Source of the DNA: Todiramphus chloris collaris
Lineage: Eukaryota; Chordata; Aves; Coraciiformes; Alcedinidae
Reading direction: 5' to 3'
DNA length: 64,000 nucleotides
Assembly: GCA_025345505.1 (NCBI GenBank)
Contig: JANVCC010000120.1
Coordinates: 62,001-126,000, forward strand
Made by a program: the position numbers and the translations under genes. This document shows, piece after piece, positions 1-43,365 of the stretch. The notes below the pieces were generated by a model, which saw nothing but the letters and a program-made list of their open reading frames with translations, searched no databases and was not told the origin of the DNA. The stretch's first letter is position 1. The number at the start of each line of letters is the position of its first letter.

Positions 1-1900
1 AGCCCATCAGGATGGATTTTTGTGTGTTCAGTTTACCCAAGAGATTTCTAACCCATCCTCATTGACCAGTGGAGAGACTTCCTCCTTCCAGGCTTCCACT
101 CTAACTCCCAGGGTCTGGGATTCCTGAGGGCTGGTCTTAGCAGTGAAGACTGAAGGAAAGAAGGCATTCAGGAACTCCACCTTCTCTGCATCCTCTGTCA
201 CCAGGGCTCCCACCTCATTCTGCAGTGGGCCCACATTTTCCCTTGCCTTCCTTTTACCATTGATGTATTTGAAGAAGCCCTTCTTGTTCTCCTTTACTTC
301 CTTTGCCAGAGTTAGTTCCAAAAAGCTCTTGGCCTTCTGTGTTGCATCCCTACAAACCCTGACAATGTTCCTATAATTCTCCCAAGAGACCAGTCCCTTT
401 TTCCACATACTGTGAACTTCTTCCGCTTGAGTTTTTTCAGCAGCTCCTTGCTCATCCATGCTGGTCTCCTGCCTCCTCTACTTGATTTTTTACTCGAAGG
501 ACTGTACCTGTCTTGAGCTTGGAGGAAGTGATGTTTGAATGTCAGCCAGCTCTCCTAGGCCCCCTTACCTTCTAGAGTCCTAGCCCAAGGGATTCTTCCA
601 AGTAGGTCTTTGAAGACGATAAAGTTAGCCCTCTTGAAGTCCAGGGTTGCAATCTTACTTATTGCCTTGCTTCTTCCTCATATGATAGTAAACTGTCATG
701 ATCACTACTGACAAAACTGCCCCAACCTTCACATCCCCGACCAGACCTTCTTTGTTTGTTAATACAAGGTCCAGCAGCACTCCCTTCCTCATTGACTCTT
801 CCAACACCTGCATCAGGAAGTTATCATCAATGCACTGCAAGAGCCTTCTGGACTGAGTACGCCTCGTTGTGTGGCCTTTCCAACACAGATCAGGGTGATT
901 GAAGTCACCCATGATCACCAGGGCATGTGATCTTGAGGCTACTTCCAGCTGTCTGTAGAAAGTCTTGTCAACATCTTCCTGGTTTGGTGGCCTGTAGTAA
1001 ACACCCACAACAGTTTCACCTATATTTGTATGACCCTTAATTCTCACCCATAAGCTTTCAACACGTTCTTCTGCCCCCAGGAAGAGCTCGATCCATTCCA
1101 GTTGCTCATGCATATAAAGAGCAACTCCACCGCCTTGGTGGTGGTCTCGCTGGTCTAGCTCCTGAAAAGTACAGAGCTGTCCATGACAAACATTCCAGTC
1201 ATGGGAGCTGTCCCACCATGGCTCATTAATTGCAGTGGTGGCTCTGCAACCAAACACAGACCTCCAGTTCCTCCTGCTTATTCCCTATGCTGCGAGCATT
1301 GGTATATAAGCATTTCAGAGAGGGGGTCGAGTGTATAGTTTTCACCCTTGGGGGGTGGAAGACCTTCTGGTTCTCAAAAATATCAGCACGCTGCCCCACA
1401 AGTGCTGGGATATGATCCCATGGCCATGGCTAGCTAGTCTGGATACCTCCCTCTTCCCCTTTGTATCTATTTTAAAGCCCTGTCCCTCAGCCCTGTAATC
1501 TCTTATGGAAAGACTCTCTCTGCCCTTTGAGAAAGGTGTCTGCAAACCTGGTGCTGTAGAGGTCATCCCCAGTTCAAAAAAAAAGCCAAAATTGTTACAG
1601 TGACGCCAGCTATGGAGCCAGGAATTAATACCCTGGATTTGGCTGCTCATTCTGGTGTTGCTGCCTGCCACTGGAACGAGAGAGGGAAAGATAATTTGTG
1701 CCCCAGAATCCCTCACCAGTAGTCCTAAGGCTCTAAAGTCTCTTCTGATTGTTCTTGTATTACCAGTCTCAGCACGCTCCAACCCCCCCCCCCCCCCCCC
1801 CCCCCCCCCGCATGGAAGACCAGGATAATAATCTGAGGCTCGTACCAAGCTGGGAAGTTTCCTAGTGACAGGTTGTCTTGATCCTGGCAAATCCCATTCC
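1..1900 (-). mobile_element. CR1 LINE, 5' half (ORF1 esterase, endonuclease, linker), cut by window edge
   Basis: This is a non-LTR retrotransposon of the CR1 clade lying antisense in KDM1A intron 4. Read on the - strand, about 1,890-1,310 keeps ORF1 esterase-like residues (VPVAGSN, INSWLHSW, NFGFF). Positions 1,257-655 encode the ORF2 AP-like endonuclease, with the WWD..HDW block, the GGGVALYM block, the YRPPNQ motif and GDFN. Positions 459-28 encode the linker before the reverse transcriptase, which would lie left of the window. The endonuclease frame is lost near 700: the expected SDH motif is still encoded but in another frame. A 27-C run interrupts ORF1. The copy is therefore dead. The family assignment is strong; the outer boundary near 1,900 is approximate. 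Confidence 0.85.
1783..1809. repeat. Homopolymer run of 27 C
   Basis: An uninterrupted run of 27 cytosines lies inside the ORF1 esterase remnant of the CR1 copy. On the - strand it would read as poly-glycine. Its length is likely to vary between individuals and reads. Confidence 0.95.
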
Positions 1901-2152
1901 AGCTCTGTGTCGAGATCTCTGGATTCATGCAGTCAGTTTCAGAAGAGGTCGTCTTCACACTGGGTAGATAGAAGCCTTTCCAGGCAGTATTCCATCCCGC
2001 AGCCTAGCCTGGAAAGCAGCCTGTGGGAGGGCAGCTGGGTTCAGCGTGACTGAGCTGCGCTGCTGCTATCATACGTTTGCTTGTAAATGTGTTTTCAGTC
2101 CATACCTGCTGCTGAACACACAGAGTAATTCTAAAACCTTGCGGTTCTTCAG

Positions 2153-32485
<30,333 letters not shown>

Positions 32486-33130
32486 GAGAGGGAGAAGGTA
32501 CGGGAAGAGGGGCGACGAGACCACGGTGCTGCTGTTGGGACCCTGGGATGAAGATCTTCCCACAGGCTGCTGAACGGACTCGGCCATGAGCGACGGTGGG
32601 AGGCCTGCGCTGGGGTGGCTGTACCTGCCCCTTGGCTCGGCATCCTTATAGGAAAACTCTTACAGCACTGAAGTGTCAGTGCACACAGAATCCTTTACTA
32701 CCAAGCTGGTCAGGGACTTTTTTGACTCTGCAGATACTTTTTGAAAGTCAGGCTTATAACTGGAAGTTTTTTAGGGTTTTTTTTCCTACCTGTATGTGTA
32801 TTTACGATTTGAGAAGCTGGTTGCTACAAATAGTAGCTTAGTGGAGAATTTATGTAAACTTTTTGTTGGGTTTGTTTTGAAGAATAATATTTTTTGACCA
32901 ATTCTATTCTTCCCTGGCCTCTGAGAATTCGGTGCAGCCGTTTCCCCGGCAGAAACGGCAAATCCCAGCCTTCCAGAATGGTCCATTGCCTGCTACACCC
33001 AGTGCATCCAGTTTCAGAAAGAAAGTTGGCATTACTGAGTGTGCTAAGCATACTGTTTTATTAAATAATTTTAACAAAAGAAATAATCAGAATTGGATAT
33101 TTGTACATTAAAAAATGAAAAAATTTCTCA
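32486..33130 (+). other. KDM1A: KDM1A 3' UTR and probable polyadenylation region
   Basis: This is non-coding sequence after the stop. Two ATTAAA signals occur, at 33,060-33,065 and 33,107-33,112. The second is followed by a GT-rich element (catgtgtgttt), so the transcript probably ends near 33,125-33,130. The exact site is an inference. Confidence 0.65.
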
Positions 33131-36100
33131 TGTGTGTTTATATAAGAAACAGTTGCTGAGAGAGTAAGTTAAGGGAAGGACCTAATCTCTTATCTCTGCA
33201 CTCTGGATCTTTTCATGTCTGCCAGGTTAGTGAGATGGTGTTGCGGCTGCCATTGTCACGCTTCTGAAAATCACTCTGATTTTGCTGCTTTTTCAACTAT
33301 TTTCCTTCTTATTAATTAACCACATAGAGCCTTCTTTTCATTGCAGAGCAGTCTTACTTAAACATTCCTGTCCTTTTTCCCTCTCTTCCTTTCCCCAGTT
33401 AGGACTGGACTTTTCTTACTACTTCCAACTTTTCTCATCCTCTTTCCACAGTGTATTTCTGTTTCACCTACCTGTGGTCTCATGCTGGGTTTTTTTTCTG
33501 CTTTTCAGTCTTTCTGTCCTTGCACCTTCTGTGCTGCTAGAGGACCAGTACCTCAGCTTGTCCCATGCTCATCCCTCTACACTGCCCACACTTCTTCCTG
33601 AAAAAGGTACAACCCAAACATGACTGCAGCCCTCCTTGTTTATAGCTGTGCTGTCTTTGGCCGTAGCCTTTCCACCTTTGCATTGTTGCTTCTGCTGTTT
33701 TCTTGTGTCTCCTCAGGAGCTGGAGATCATTCTTCCTCCTGACTGTGTTTATTACCTTCTGGTTGCTTTCTCATTAGACGCTGGAAGTCTGTAAGGGTTT
33801 ATCTGTGCAGGCAGCTCATCTGGCAGGCTGTGAGAAAGGGGAGGACTGATGTGTAGGGTTTGGAAGTCTGTGACCATTGTCAAGGACTAAGCCCATTTGA
33901 AGTGGCTGAATTTGGTGCTATTGGGGACTTTCTATCCCAGCCCTCTGTCTAAATGAGTGCTACCTTCCTCATAACTCTAACTCTGCATGTGTTGCTACTT
34001 GATCCCTGTATTGAAAGGGATACCACTCATCCTTGCTTTCCCTTCCAGGGGACAGGACAGACTTTGTGATGGTTGATCAGAAAACTGCCACTGAAGTGGG
34101 GCAGGAATTAGAAGTCCAGCAGGGCTGGAGAAGGGGTGTGCAAGGGTGACAGAGAGTAAATAGAGGGTAATTTGAGACTGAAGACTCCCTGTTCAGGTAA
34201 AAGTCTGTCAGCACCAGAACCCAGAGAAATCCTGTTCCAGGATGAGAGGTGTAATAGGTCTTAAAAGTGCCCCAACAGCTGGAATACCAGCTCTTAGCTG
34301 ATCAGCTCTGGGATGAAGATGGGAAGAGGGTCCGAGAATTGGGGTGCTATGGGCTGCCACCCTCTATGGGTCTCCATCTTTGTGGTGTGATTTGCTGTTG
34401 GGATTAGTGATGCTGCTGCCTCTCACCATGAGGACTGTCATCCCACTTGTTCTAGTAAAGTGTCAAAAACTCAGAAAAGTACTTCTGGTGTGCTGGAAAA
34501 TAAAACAGCCCTCAACACAGCCAAGTGGTGTCTTTTCCAGACAAATATTAACATATAGGCTGCATCAGCCTATTAATGTTATTTTCAGCTGCTTTGTTCT
34601 GCTTCAGATGAAATGTTCTGACTGAGCTGTAGCAGGTCGTTCAGCAGGCTGATTCTGTCAAGTGATGTGATGTAATTTGTCAAAGACATTGAAACAAACT
34701 CCCTTCAGCACATTGCCATTGGTTTCACTGAGCAGGGCTAATCTCACCTGCCTTGTTTTCCCTTTTCAAAACAACATCTGAAGAGCATGATAGCCACTGA
34801 AATAAAAAGGTGGAGATGAAGCCCCAAGAGTTCCCCCCTTTTTGAAGGTAAGGAGTCAGTGGGGGGTGTTAGCTGCTGGTGGTGACGGGTATGAGCAAAG
34901 GAATGGGGATGCTAGGAGGAGACAAGGAGGCCCTGTGACTTGATGTAGCCTTCTCATTGCTTTCAGAGACTTCATCGGGAAGATGATGACCATGATCCAT
35001 GGCCTGCTGCATCCTGCCTCCTCTTGTTAGCTCTGGGGACTCTGGACCTATTCCTCATCCAGTCCCTGCTAACAAGCCCTAGTAGTTATTACAGTGAGCA
35101 GCTTAGAGTTCTTTCAGCTCCTAGGGGTGTCTGACGCTCAGCAAAGACACAGATAAGGCTGTGCAGCTAGTTGCTGAAGACCCCAGAGCTGCTGTGCTGC
35201 AGCTTTTGCCCTGTGAGGCCCAGTTTCTCATGGTTTCTCACTGGTTGCACCCTAAGCAGAGGGGAGCAGTGGTTGCTGCTCCCTTAGTTTGGGTTGTACC
35301 CTGTGGAATTGCTGGGATGGAGCTGGGAGCTTGGTGAGAAGAACTGTCGGCCCAAGGCCAGCTGGAGCTAGCAGACCTGGAAGAGGCAGCCTGAGCTTGC
35401 ACTGAAGAGTCAGCTTAGGGTTGGGGTTCAGCTCTGCCAGGCCGTGTGCTGAGACTTCCATTTTTTGTCCAGGAGCAGGATGGTCTCTCACTCTTTGCAG
35501 CAGTTCCGGTGTGTGATGCTCCTCGAGCAGATACTCCCAGCAGTTAGCAGCTCGTGCCTCCCTGCTGGCAACCCAGGAGTGCCTTCTGCTGCGTCTCAGA
35601 TGGTGGCTCTGAGTCCAGACTATCAGTGTATGTGTTCAGGAGCGTATTGCTCTCTGCGCCCCATGCCCAGGTCTGTCAGATGGACCTTTTGTCTGACCCA
35701 TAACAGTTGGCCCCATTTCAGCACTTCTTGTGCACTCTTCCTACCACTGTGCCCTGACGGGGAGGAGGTGGCATTGGAACTAAACGGGTCACCAGACCTG
35801 CTTCATTTCAACGTCCTTCCATGGTCCAGCCATTCTTCCCCTCTGACTGCTTGCCATAACGTCTCTGGGGGGATTGTCTGAGTCCAGCAGACTGTGGGTG
35901 ACCTTTATTTGAGGGTGCTGGGCATAGTCACAAAGCATGATCAGCTCTGGTCACCCGTCTCCAGTGCACCTTTCCACCCATTCTCAGGGACCTGCCACTT
36001 CTCACTCTGCTCCAGGGAGGTGAATTGCATTTCTGACAACAAAACTAATTGGTGCCCAAAAGATGTCCTTGGAAAGAAAGATGTCCTTCCCTAGGTGGAC

Positions 36101-39100
36101 CTCCCTTTCTGTACTAAAGCTGAAGGAGCACAGTAATCTGCCCTGGGTTTCTGAGTCCCGAGTGAATGCATCCATTCCCTGCTCAGATGTGATTCTGGGC
36201 TGGGGGAACCCACAGGAAGCCTGGCATTTCTCAGCTCTCCAGATACGGTGTGTTTGTCAGGTGCTGTCATGTGCTGTGCAGCACACTGCTGCTAGCTCAG
36301 GATCTGTGCCTTGAGTCTTTGTATGGAATTGGGAATGTTTGCTGTGGTTTAGCCTGTAGTGGGCTGTCGTTTGCAAGTATGTATGGGTTCTCCCTGGTTT
36401 GTTGTCTTAGTAATTGAGTGGATCATAAACCTTGAGGAGCAAGTTCTCTGGGGTGTTCCAGTTTCTTTTTTAATTATGAATCTCCTCAGCTGACTGGGTC
36501 TCTTGGTGGTTTTACAAAAGTGTTCATCTCAGGGTGTTATCATCTTCAACGTGCTCAGAGTTCATCTTGTAGTCTTTGAGCCATGAAATGGGTCCAGAAA
36601 GTGAGGGGACTAAATTTACTTGTATAATTCAGGTTCTTCTTAAAGTTGGTGATAATGCCACGAGTTCCTTCTCCTAACGATCTATACCAAAAGAGAATTA
36701 GATGCCAGGGGCTAGTTAGTTTTCAAGTTTGCTGCTGTTACCAGTGATTTTTATTTTTTTTCAAAGTCCACGGTATCTGATTTCTGAAGGTGCCAGTTTT
36801 TGTTAATTTGGAAAGAACAGGAAATGCTTATGCTGACATTCTTCCCTAAAGCACCCGGGGATTGCAGAACTATTGCCATTGTTCCATACCTTATGCTCTG
36901 GGCGTTACCAAGAAAGCAAACTGACAAGAAGTCACCTTTAGAAGGCCAGTGGAGAGATAAAGCCTTCCCCTTACAACCTCTGCATGTCAGCCATGGGATG
37001 CGTCTTACCCAAAGTACAAACTGTCTTCAAAGAGGCTTTTCTGAGCTTTGCTGATTTGTCTGCTGAAAGCTTCTCGACAAAGGTCATTGTCTGGTCCTAG
37101 AAAAGCCCCTGTGGGGCCGGTGGAGTCTGTCCATCACTTCTGGACACTAACAGGCATCAACGGTGTTTAGAAGTTCCCTGGAACACATCAATCCCAGACT
37201 CCGAGAAATGCAATGAAATAGGCAGTGCAGTCACGGCAAGAATGCAGCCCGAGCTTCACAGCCCTCCACTCCTGAGCGTGCAGCATCGTCGCGTCCTCAC
37301 ACAGCACACTGATAGGGGCGTGACCAAATTCCCTGTTACAGGGGGCTCTTCCCTGTTCCAGCCAACCAGGGGTGTTGGTGATGTGGTACTGGGAGCCTTT
37401 CAGTCACAGGAAACGTGACCGTGCTTCAAAGAAACACAAAGCAGACGTAATTGTGCTGTAGCTTCAGGTTCAACCTTGCTGTGTCTTGCCCTGTGACCGG
37501 GTAAGGGAGGTGGCCATCCAGACTGGCCTTGCCTCAGGGCTATTGTTGATGGGCCTGTCCTTGCACTGATAGAGTCATTTTTGTAGTTTCTCATGCAAAT
37601 ATTGTCTCGTTTAGTACATGGTTCATAAAATAAAATTAAAATTAAAAAAATAGCAGCAGGATTGTTCACAAGCATCCAGAAGTGCTGCAAAGCTGAAGAA
37701 ATCACTTGCCATGTTCACACTGTATCCAAGAGGCAGACTCAGCTGCATCAGTAAGTGCAAACTTCAGACCACTGCCAAGTAAAAGATGTACAAAGACATT
37801 TCCTGGAAGATTTTGCAGAAAGAATTATGGTAATGTTTAAAATACCTCCTCAGGGTGCATGGGGTTTGTCTCACCTGACCTTTACACCCTCTGTGTTGGT
37901 GGTCTGGACTCGCTCCAGCCACACATCTCTAGAGAAACTCATTATGTCCCTGTGTCCAAATAGTTTCAGGACCTTTCAGTCTGTTAATTAGGGCTTTGAG
38001 TTCTGGTAATGCAGGACTTCTATCCAAATCTTTCTTACTCGTATGTGGCCAAATCTACCACACTCACAAACCCTGAGGTATTGTTAGACCAGTTACACAC
38101 TGGGTGCTCGAGGACTTTCTGGAGATGGTTTCCATTTACCATGTCTGTATTCCAGACCCAACTCCCACCTTTCCACTCTCACAGAAACTGCTTTGGATGT
38201 ATCCTATGCTGTCTCATCAGGCCAAAAGTTTGGATCTCTTATTAAATTGTTAGGCTCCATCAATGGGGACTAACTAATTACACCTTTCCATGAAAGGGCT
38301 TCTCACTGCTACTCTGTTCTCTCTTCTAGATACCACCACATCCATGTAACTTTAACACTATTTCACTTCAACAAGGGTAGATAACTTGTTTTGTAGGTTT
38401 CATGCTTCAAAGGCAGGGATTCCTTGGCTTGCCAACCAGGCTGGATGATAAAGTGTCTTTTCCATGCATGCCTTTCAGAAGCCTGTGGATGCGTTTACTC
38501 TGTGAGGAGGTCCAAGGCACGTGTGTCCAGCTGTCTAGATAACCACGTGTTTCAGACTGCGGTTATCTGAGCAGAGCCCCTGGTTGTAAGCACCTCATGG
38601 CAGGGCACTGCAGTTCCTGACACACTCAGCATGTTCACCACTCCCCAGGCTCCAGCAGTGTTCTCTCTTCATACTTACACCAAAGGCCGTTCCCCTCCGT
38701 GAGCAGCTGGGAACTAGACTGGATTTTGCAAATGGTGAAATTACTGTTTGCTTGGCTCCCGAGCCACTCCTTGGTGACTGCCCCAAGGGGGAACTGTGTC
38801 TGGGGTTACAGCCCTCTGAAAATGGACGTTCCTTACCTAGATGCTGTATGGCATGTACTCCACAGACTCAATTCCTAACCATATTCCTTACAGGACCACA
38901 TACTTTCTTCTCCCGCCCCGATTTTTTGTTGAGCCTTGTGTGCTGATGGCTGAACACAGGGTGAGGGTCAACTCTTAGCAACGATTCACTGTCACAGGAC
39001 GGAAAAGTCTCCAGTCTCAAGTTCTTGGGCAGAGTTAAACTGATGTTTGCACAACTCATTCCTATCCATTTTCTTGCTCACAGAATCATTATCCTCACTT

Positions 39101-42100
39101 CTAAATAACATGTGAAGCTCATCAAACTGCTCAGTTTGAATAATTCCCGATTCAGTGAGGCTACTTCAGCTTGGTGGTCTTCAGTAAATGTGAAAAAGTA
39201 TTACTGCAAATAGTGACCTGTGTCACAGAGCGCTGAATCCCTGTTCAGCAACAGAAGCTAACTTTCTCTGTAGCTGTCAAGGATGGAGGATGTAATTTAG
39301 GACTGTGACTGGAGTACTCCAAGTACTTCATTTGCCTTACGTCCTACTTGATGTTTCATGTGTGCCCCTTAGCCCAGAGGACCTGGAAATCTCACCATCT
39401 CCTCAGTACTCTTGTGCTCCTGTGCAGTTTGATTTGGGTCAGCACAGGAGAGAATGTGCTTTGAGAAAATAAGAATTTAGGAGGTTATTTCCCTAGGTTT
39501 CAGAGTGTTCTGCTGGTTATGACACAACCAGCGCTTCCTTGTAGTTGAAGTGTGTGGGCATCATGCCTGTTTTCAGAAGCAGCTGAGATGCTACAGCTTT
39601 TGAAGAAAAACAGATTCCCATTTATTGTACACTTATCGTAGTTCTGGATGTAGTTGGTCCATTTAAGGAGAAAGAATAGCCAAAGTGCTCCTGAAGGGAG
39701 GTCCCGGAATCTGGCCTCGGGTGGGATCTGGCCATAGCTGCAGCTGGTAAGATCTTGGTGGGCCTGACAGCACGCAGAAAATCCCCAGCTGAGAACACTG
39801 AGCTAGCACTCGTTTTATGAACTAAACAATAAGCAGTGATCTTGTCCTAGCCTTCATGTCCCTCCAGTTGTCAGGCGTGGCCTACCTGTTTTATTTCACT
39901 ATTTGCCATGTACAGTCCCAGCTTTGCTGGCTGCACCACGGGAGCACCCTGGATGGGGAGCCTGAAGTTAATGACCTCAGTGTTACAGCTGATCCAGGCC
40001 TAGCCTGTCACTGACAGGCAGATGTTGATTTATTCTACACAGCACCATAATGTGGGTTGTTCTGCCCGAGTATCCAGAACATCCACATATCCAGTGCCCT
40101 GACCGTCTGGGTCAGTAAGAGTTGATGCCCAGTATGTTCATTGCCAGGCAGTGTTGGGCTTTCCAGTGCCGAAGGAAACAGCCTTTGCTCCAGTGATGGG
40201 GTGGTTTCTAAAGGCGAGTCCTGGGTGCCGAAGGGGAGCGTCAGTAAGGATGGAGGAAGGTACTTGGCTGGCTCTAGGAAGACAGTTTGGCTGTGGCCAT
40301 CCCATTAGGGGGCTGGAGGGAAACGTCTTTTTTTGTTTGTGATGTCAGAGGTGATGGGGTCACAATCTGTGAATAGCTCTACATGATGCATCTTGGCCTT
40401 GAAGTCCTAAGAAAGGCTTGAAACTGAGCTAGTACAGATGAGTCCAGGGAGGCCCTGGACCAAGTTAGGTGCTTCTTCTCCCAGCTGAGCTCTGCCATGG
40501 CAATGCCTCAATTCCTTGTTCATCTATTTCCTCCAGACGTGGTGTTCTTGTGCCACGACTGCTTTAGCAGGAGGGTGCTCTCCACCCTTATCCCCTCCCT
40601 CCCTCTACCCTGGTCATCCAAGGCCTGACAGATGTTGGCTTGAATCCTTTAGCAAGCTGAGGAGAGTGAACAGAGACCTTCCCCTTTCTGTGGTAAAAAA
40701 TACAAGTGCTTTAGCTGGTGGTGTTCCTTGGAGGGAAGGAGCTGTTGCTGCTGTGCCTGACTTCATGCCATCTGTGTGCTTGGCCAGCGTGTAAGAGAGA
40801 AGCTGTCTTTGGGGACTGAAGGATCTTTAAGGGTTGGTTTGTTTCCATAACCTGATGTTAGCTACACAGAATCCCAGTTCAAGCTGACTGTAGAGAACTT
40901 GGAAACAATTGTGTATGTCCATCTGTGCAAATCCCAAAAGTAAGGAAGTAAGTCTGGGTTTCAGATGCCTTGGATTAAAAAGCATCTAATGAAGATATCA
41001 ACAAGCACGCTGGGAACCTGACGGGAGGGAAGGCTGTTGTTGGAAACATGAGTAGCTGAGTTACAGGCAGACGTAAAAAAAAGTGATGCTGCACAGTAAA
41101 GGCATCCACAGATCAGCGGGACTGGCTCTGGAGTCAGGCAGGCAGTCCCTGCCTGTCTAGAAGGGTCGTGACTGGAGTGATGGTCACAGTGGTAAGAGGA
41201 TCAGTTTGCAGGGTCAAGGGGAGCTGTCAGCTGCCTCTGTAGCTGGGTAAATACCTGCCTTGGATGTGATGTCAGAGTTAAAACATAAGCCACTGCTTAG
41301 ACCTCCGAGTAGCTGATCAGGAACCCCCAGGAGGAAAAGCAATGCTCGATTTGGGTATGAGCAACATACAGTCTGGAACAAAAATCTCATCAACAAAGAT
41401 GCTTTAAAGCAGCAGCCAGAAAGGTTTGCAGATGGAGTAATCAGGGGGAAAAAAAAGGGCTTCGGAAGAAGTGAAGTAGGGTGGCTGAACGGAACAGTAG
41501 GCGGGCCCTTAGCCCAATACACATCCTGTGATGCCCTCAGGCAGGAGCATGGAGCTTGGCCTTGGGTCACAAACAAGGAAGAGAGCCACCCTGTGCTAGT
41601 TGCTTAAGGCACTGGCAGGGCAGGCAGAGCAGATGTGGAAGCTGTGGAGAATAATTTCACTTGTGTACATGAAACTTTATATTTAACTTACAGTTAAACT
41701 TACTCTTTTAGTATTTTTTTTTTTATAGTTTAATTTTTTTCTGAAGTTAAACTTACAGAAACTTGGAGTGAACTCCGCTGTCCCCAGAAACCGCGCACAG
41801 CAGCTCTGGTGGTGTAGCTACAGTAGCGGTTAAGGGATGAAGAGCCACCTCCTGAATGGCGTTCAGCAGCTGCCTGTGTGAACTGGGACAGAACTGAGAC
41901 CTCTTTCTCAGTTAAGCCAAAAGACACGGGTTTTTAGATGGGAATTTAACAGAGGGAATCTTTGTAGGACTTCATCACTAGTTAATGAGCTTAATGACAC
42001 CATTCTAGTCACAGGGATCGTTCTGGATGTAACAGGTGCTTATTCTACCTGCATATTGTAGAAAGGTAGGAGCTGTGAAGGAGACTGCCATTGTCCAGCC

Positions 42101-42479
42101 CTCTGTGTTCTCCAGCTTCTTCCAGGAGCCAGCCAGTGCATCTTGGTTCCATTGCAATCTACACTGGCCAAGTGAAGGAAACCTAGTGAAGCTGTGGCTT
42201 CTTGCCTTTGTGAAGACCACCCTTCCTCCAGCTCCTTCTCAGCAATGCCAAGTGTAGGTCACCCAGTCTATGTGGGCAGTGGCTGCATTCAGCTTGATCT
42301 GTCGCGTGCGATGCCACGGCCCTGCCTTAACTGCAGCCCAGGAGCGGCTGGATGAGATCAGCCCGGGTACAGACACGGAACACCCAACGCTGCAGGCAGA
42401 CTCGTGCTGCCTCAGCACCGCGCCAAGCGGACGCTGCTGGGAGGCAGGTGGAGCTGCAAACACCACATCACAAACATGT
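33131..42479. other. Intergenic region between KDM1A and LUZP1 3' ends
   Basis: About 9.3 kb with no gene I can support. The longest open frames do not resemble known proteins and lack splice logic. Parts of 35,000-40,300 read like long-decayed repeat sequence, but I could not assign a family. Confidence 0.6.
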
Positions 42480-42494
42480 AAAAAGAGAAGAGTT

Positions 42495-42500
42495 TTTATT
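42495..42500 (-). terminator. Candidate LUZP1 polyadenylation signal (AATAAA)
   Basis: TTTATT on the + strand is AATAAA on the - strand. A GT-rich stretch lies about 20-45 bases further downstream. A second AATAAA at 42,892-42,887 lacks such a clear element. Confidence 0.5.
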
Positions 42501-43248
42501 GGTTATACACTCTAGAGCTGACAGTGTTCAAGTCAGGAGAGACATGCAGATAAAGTGTGTGTTTACATTTGGCATGCAGACTAAGGGCACTGTGTAACTG
42601 TAAGGAGGTGAGCACCATCTGTATCCACTGCATGGGCAGACTGGGGAGGGAAGAACTGACTTCCCTCTGCTGAGCATACTGAGACACGAAGTTTTGTGAG
42701 GGTTAAACAGTGCTGATAGCTCTATCAGATGCAAAGTTTGTTGTAGGGATAGAGCCAATATTGTAACCCTGGAAAATCTGCTTAACTTGGACGAATCTGT
42801 GATTATGAAAAGATTTCTTGCATTATTTGTCTTCTAACTAAGTTGCCCCAGCCCAAATATATGTCTGCAAATACAAAAAAAATAGATTTATTCTCTTAAA
42901 AATACATTCCACACTGCCTGGAGTGCTGCTTCCCCGAGGCAGGCGCCTGCACTGCACGCTGGGCAGCCTCAGAAGATGATCCTTTGCATCCTTAGGGCAG
43001 TGACCATCAGAGGCATCTGCAAACAATGGCTTCACGTTTCATCACATAAAGAGCAGTCCAGCAGAGGCTGGCCTTGGAGCAGCGCTTCCACCACTCCAGT
43101 AGTGTGGAAGGGTGGTGAGATGAGCTCCTGCTGTATGACACTGTATGGCGACACCAGCGTGACTATTGCTTCAATGTGTAGCTAGGAAACTGCTCCTGTC
43201 GCGCGTCTCTCAAAGCACCAAGGTGCCCGTCCTGCCCCGTGCTTCCTG

Positions 43249-43365
43249 CCCTTTCCCTTTCCCTTTCCCTTTCCCTTTCCCTTTCCCTTTCCCTTNNNNN
43301 NNNNNCTTTCCCTTTCCCTTTCCCTTTCCCTTTCCCTTTCCCTTTCCCTTTCTCTTTCCCTTCCC
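43249..43365. repeat. (CCCTTT)n hexanucleotide tract with assembly gap
   Basis: About 8 units lie left and about 10 units right of ten N bases (43,296-43,305), so the true length is unknown. On the - strand, the strand of the LUZP1 transcript, it reads (AAAGGG)n with a GGG every six bases, which can form G-quadruplexes. Confidence 0.95.
43296..43305. other. Assembly gap (10 N)
   Basis: Ten N bases lie in the middle of the hexanucleotide tract. The round number suggests a placeholder and not a measured length. Confidence 0.98.

Noticed and set aside
655..1257. 200-residue frame that could be read as a host endonuclease gene
   Set aside because: The WWD..HDW, YRPPNQ and GDFN motifs are those of the CR1 ORF2 endonuclease, and the frame is broken near 700.
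35465..35881. 138-residue open frame in the intergenic region
   Set aside because: No domain or similarity recognised; length is not unusual for GC-rich non-coding DNA.
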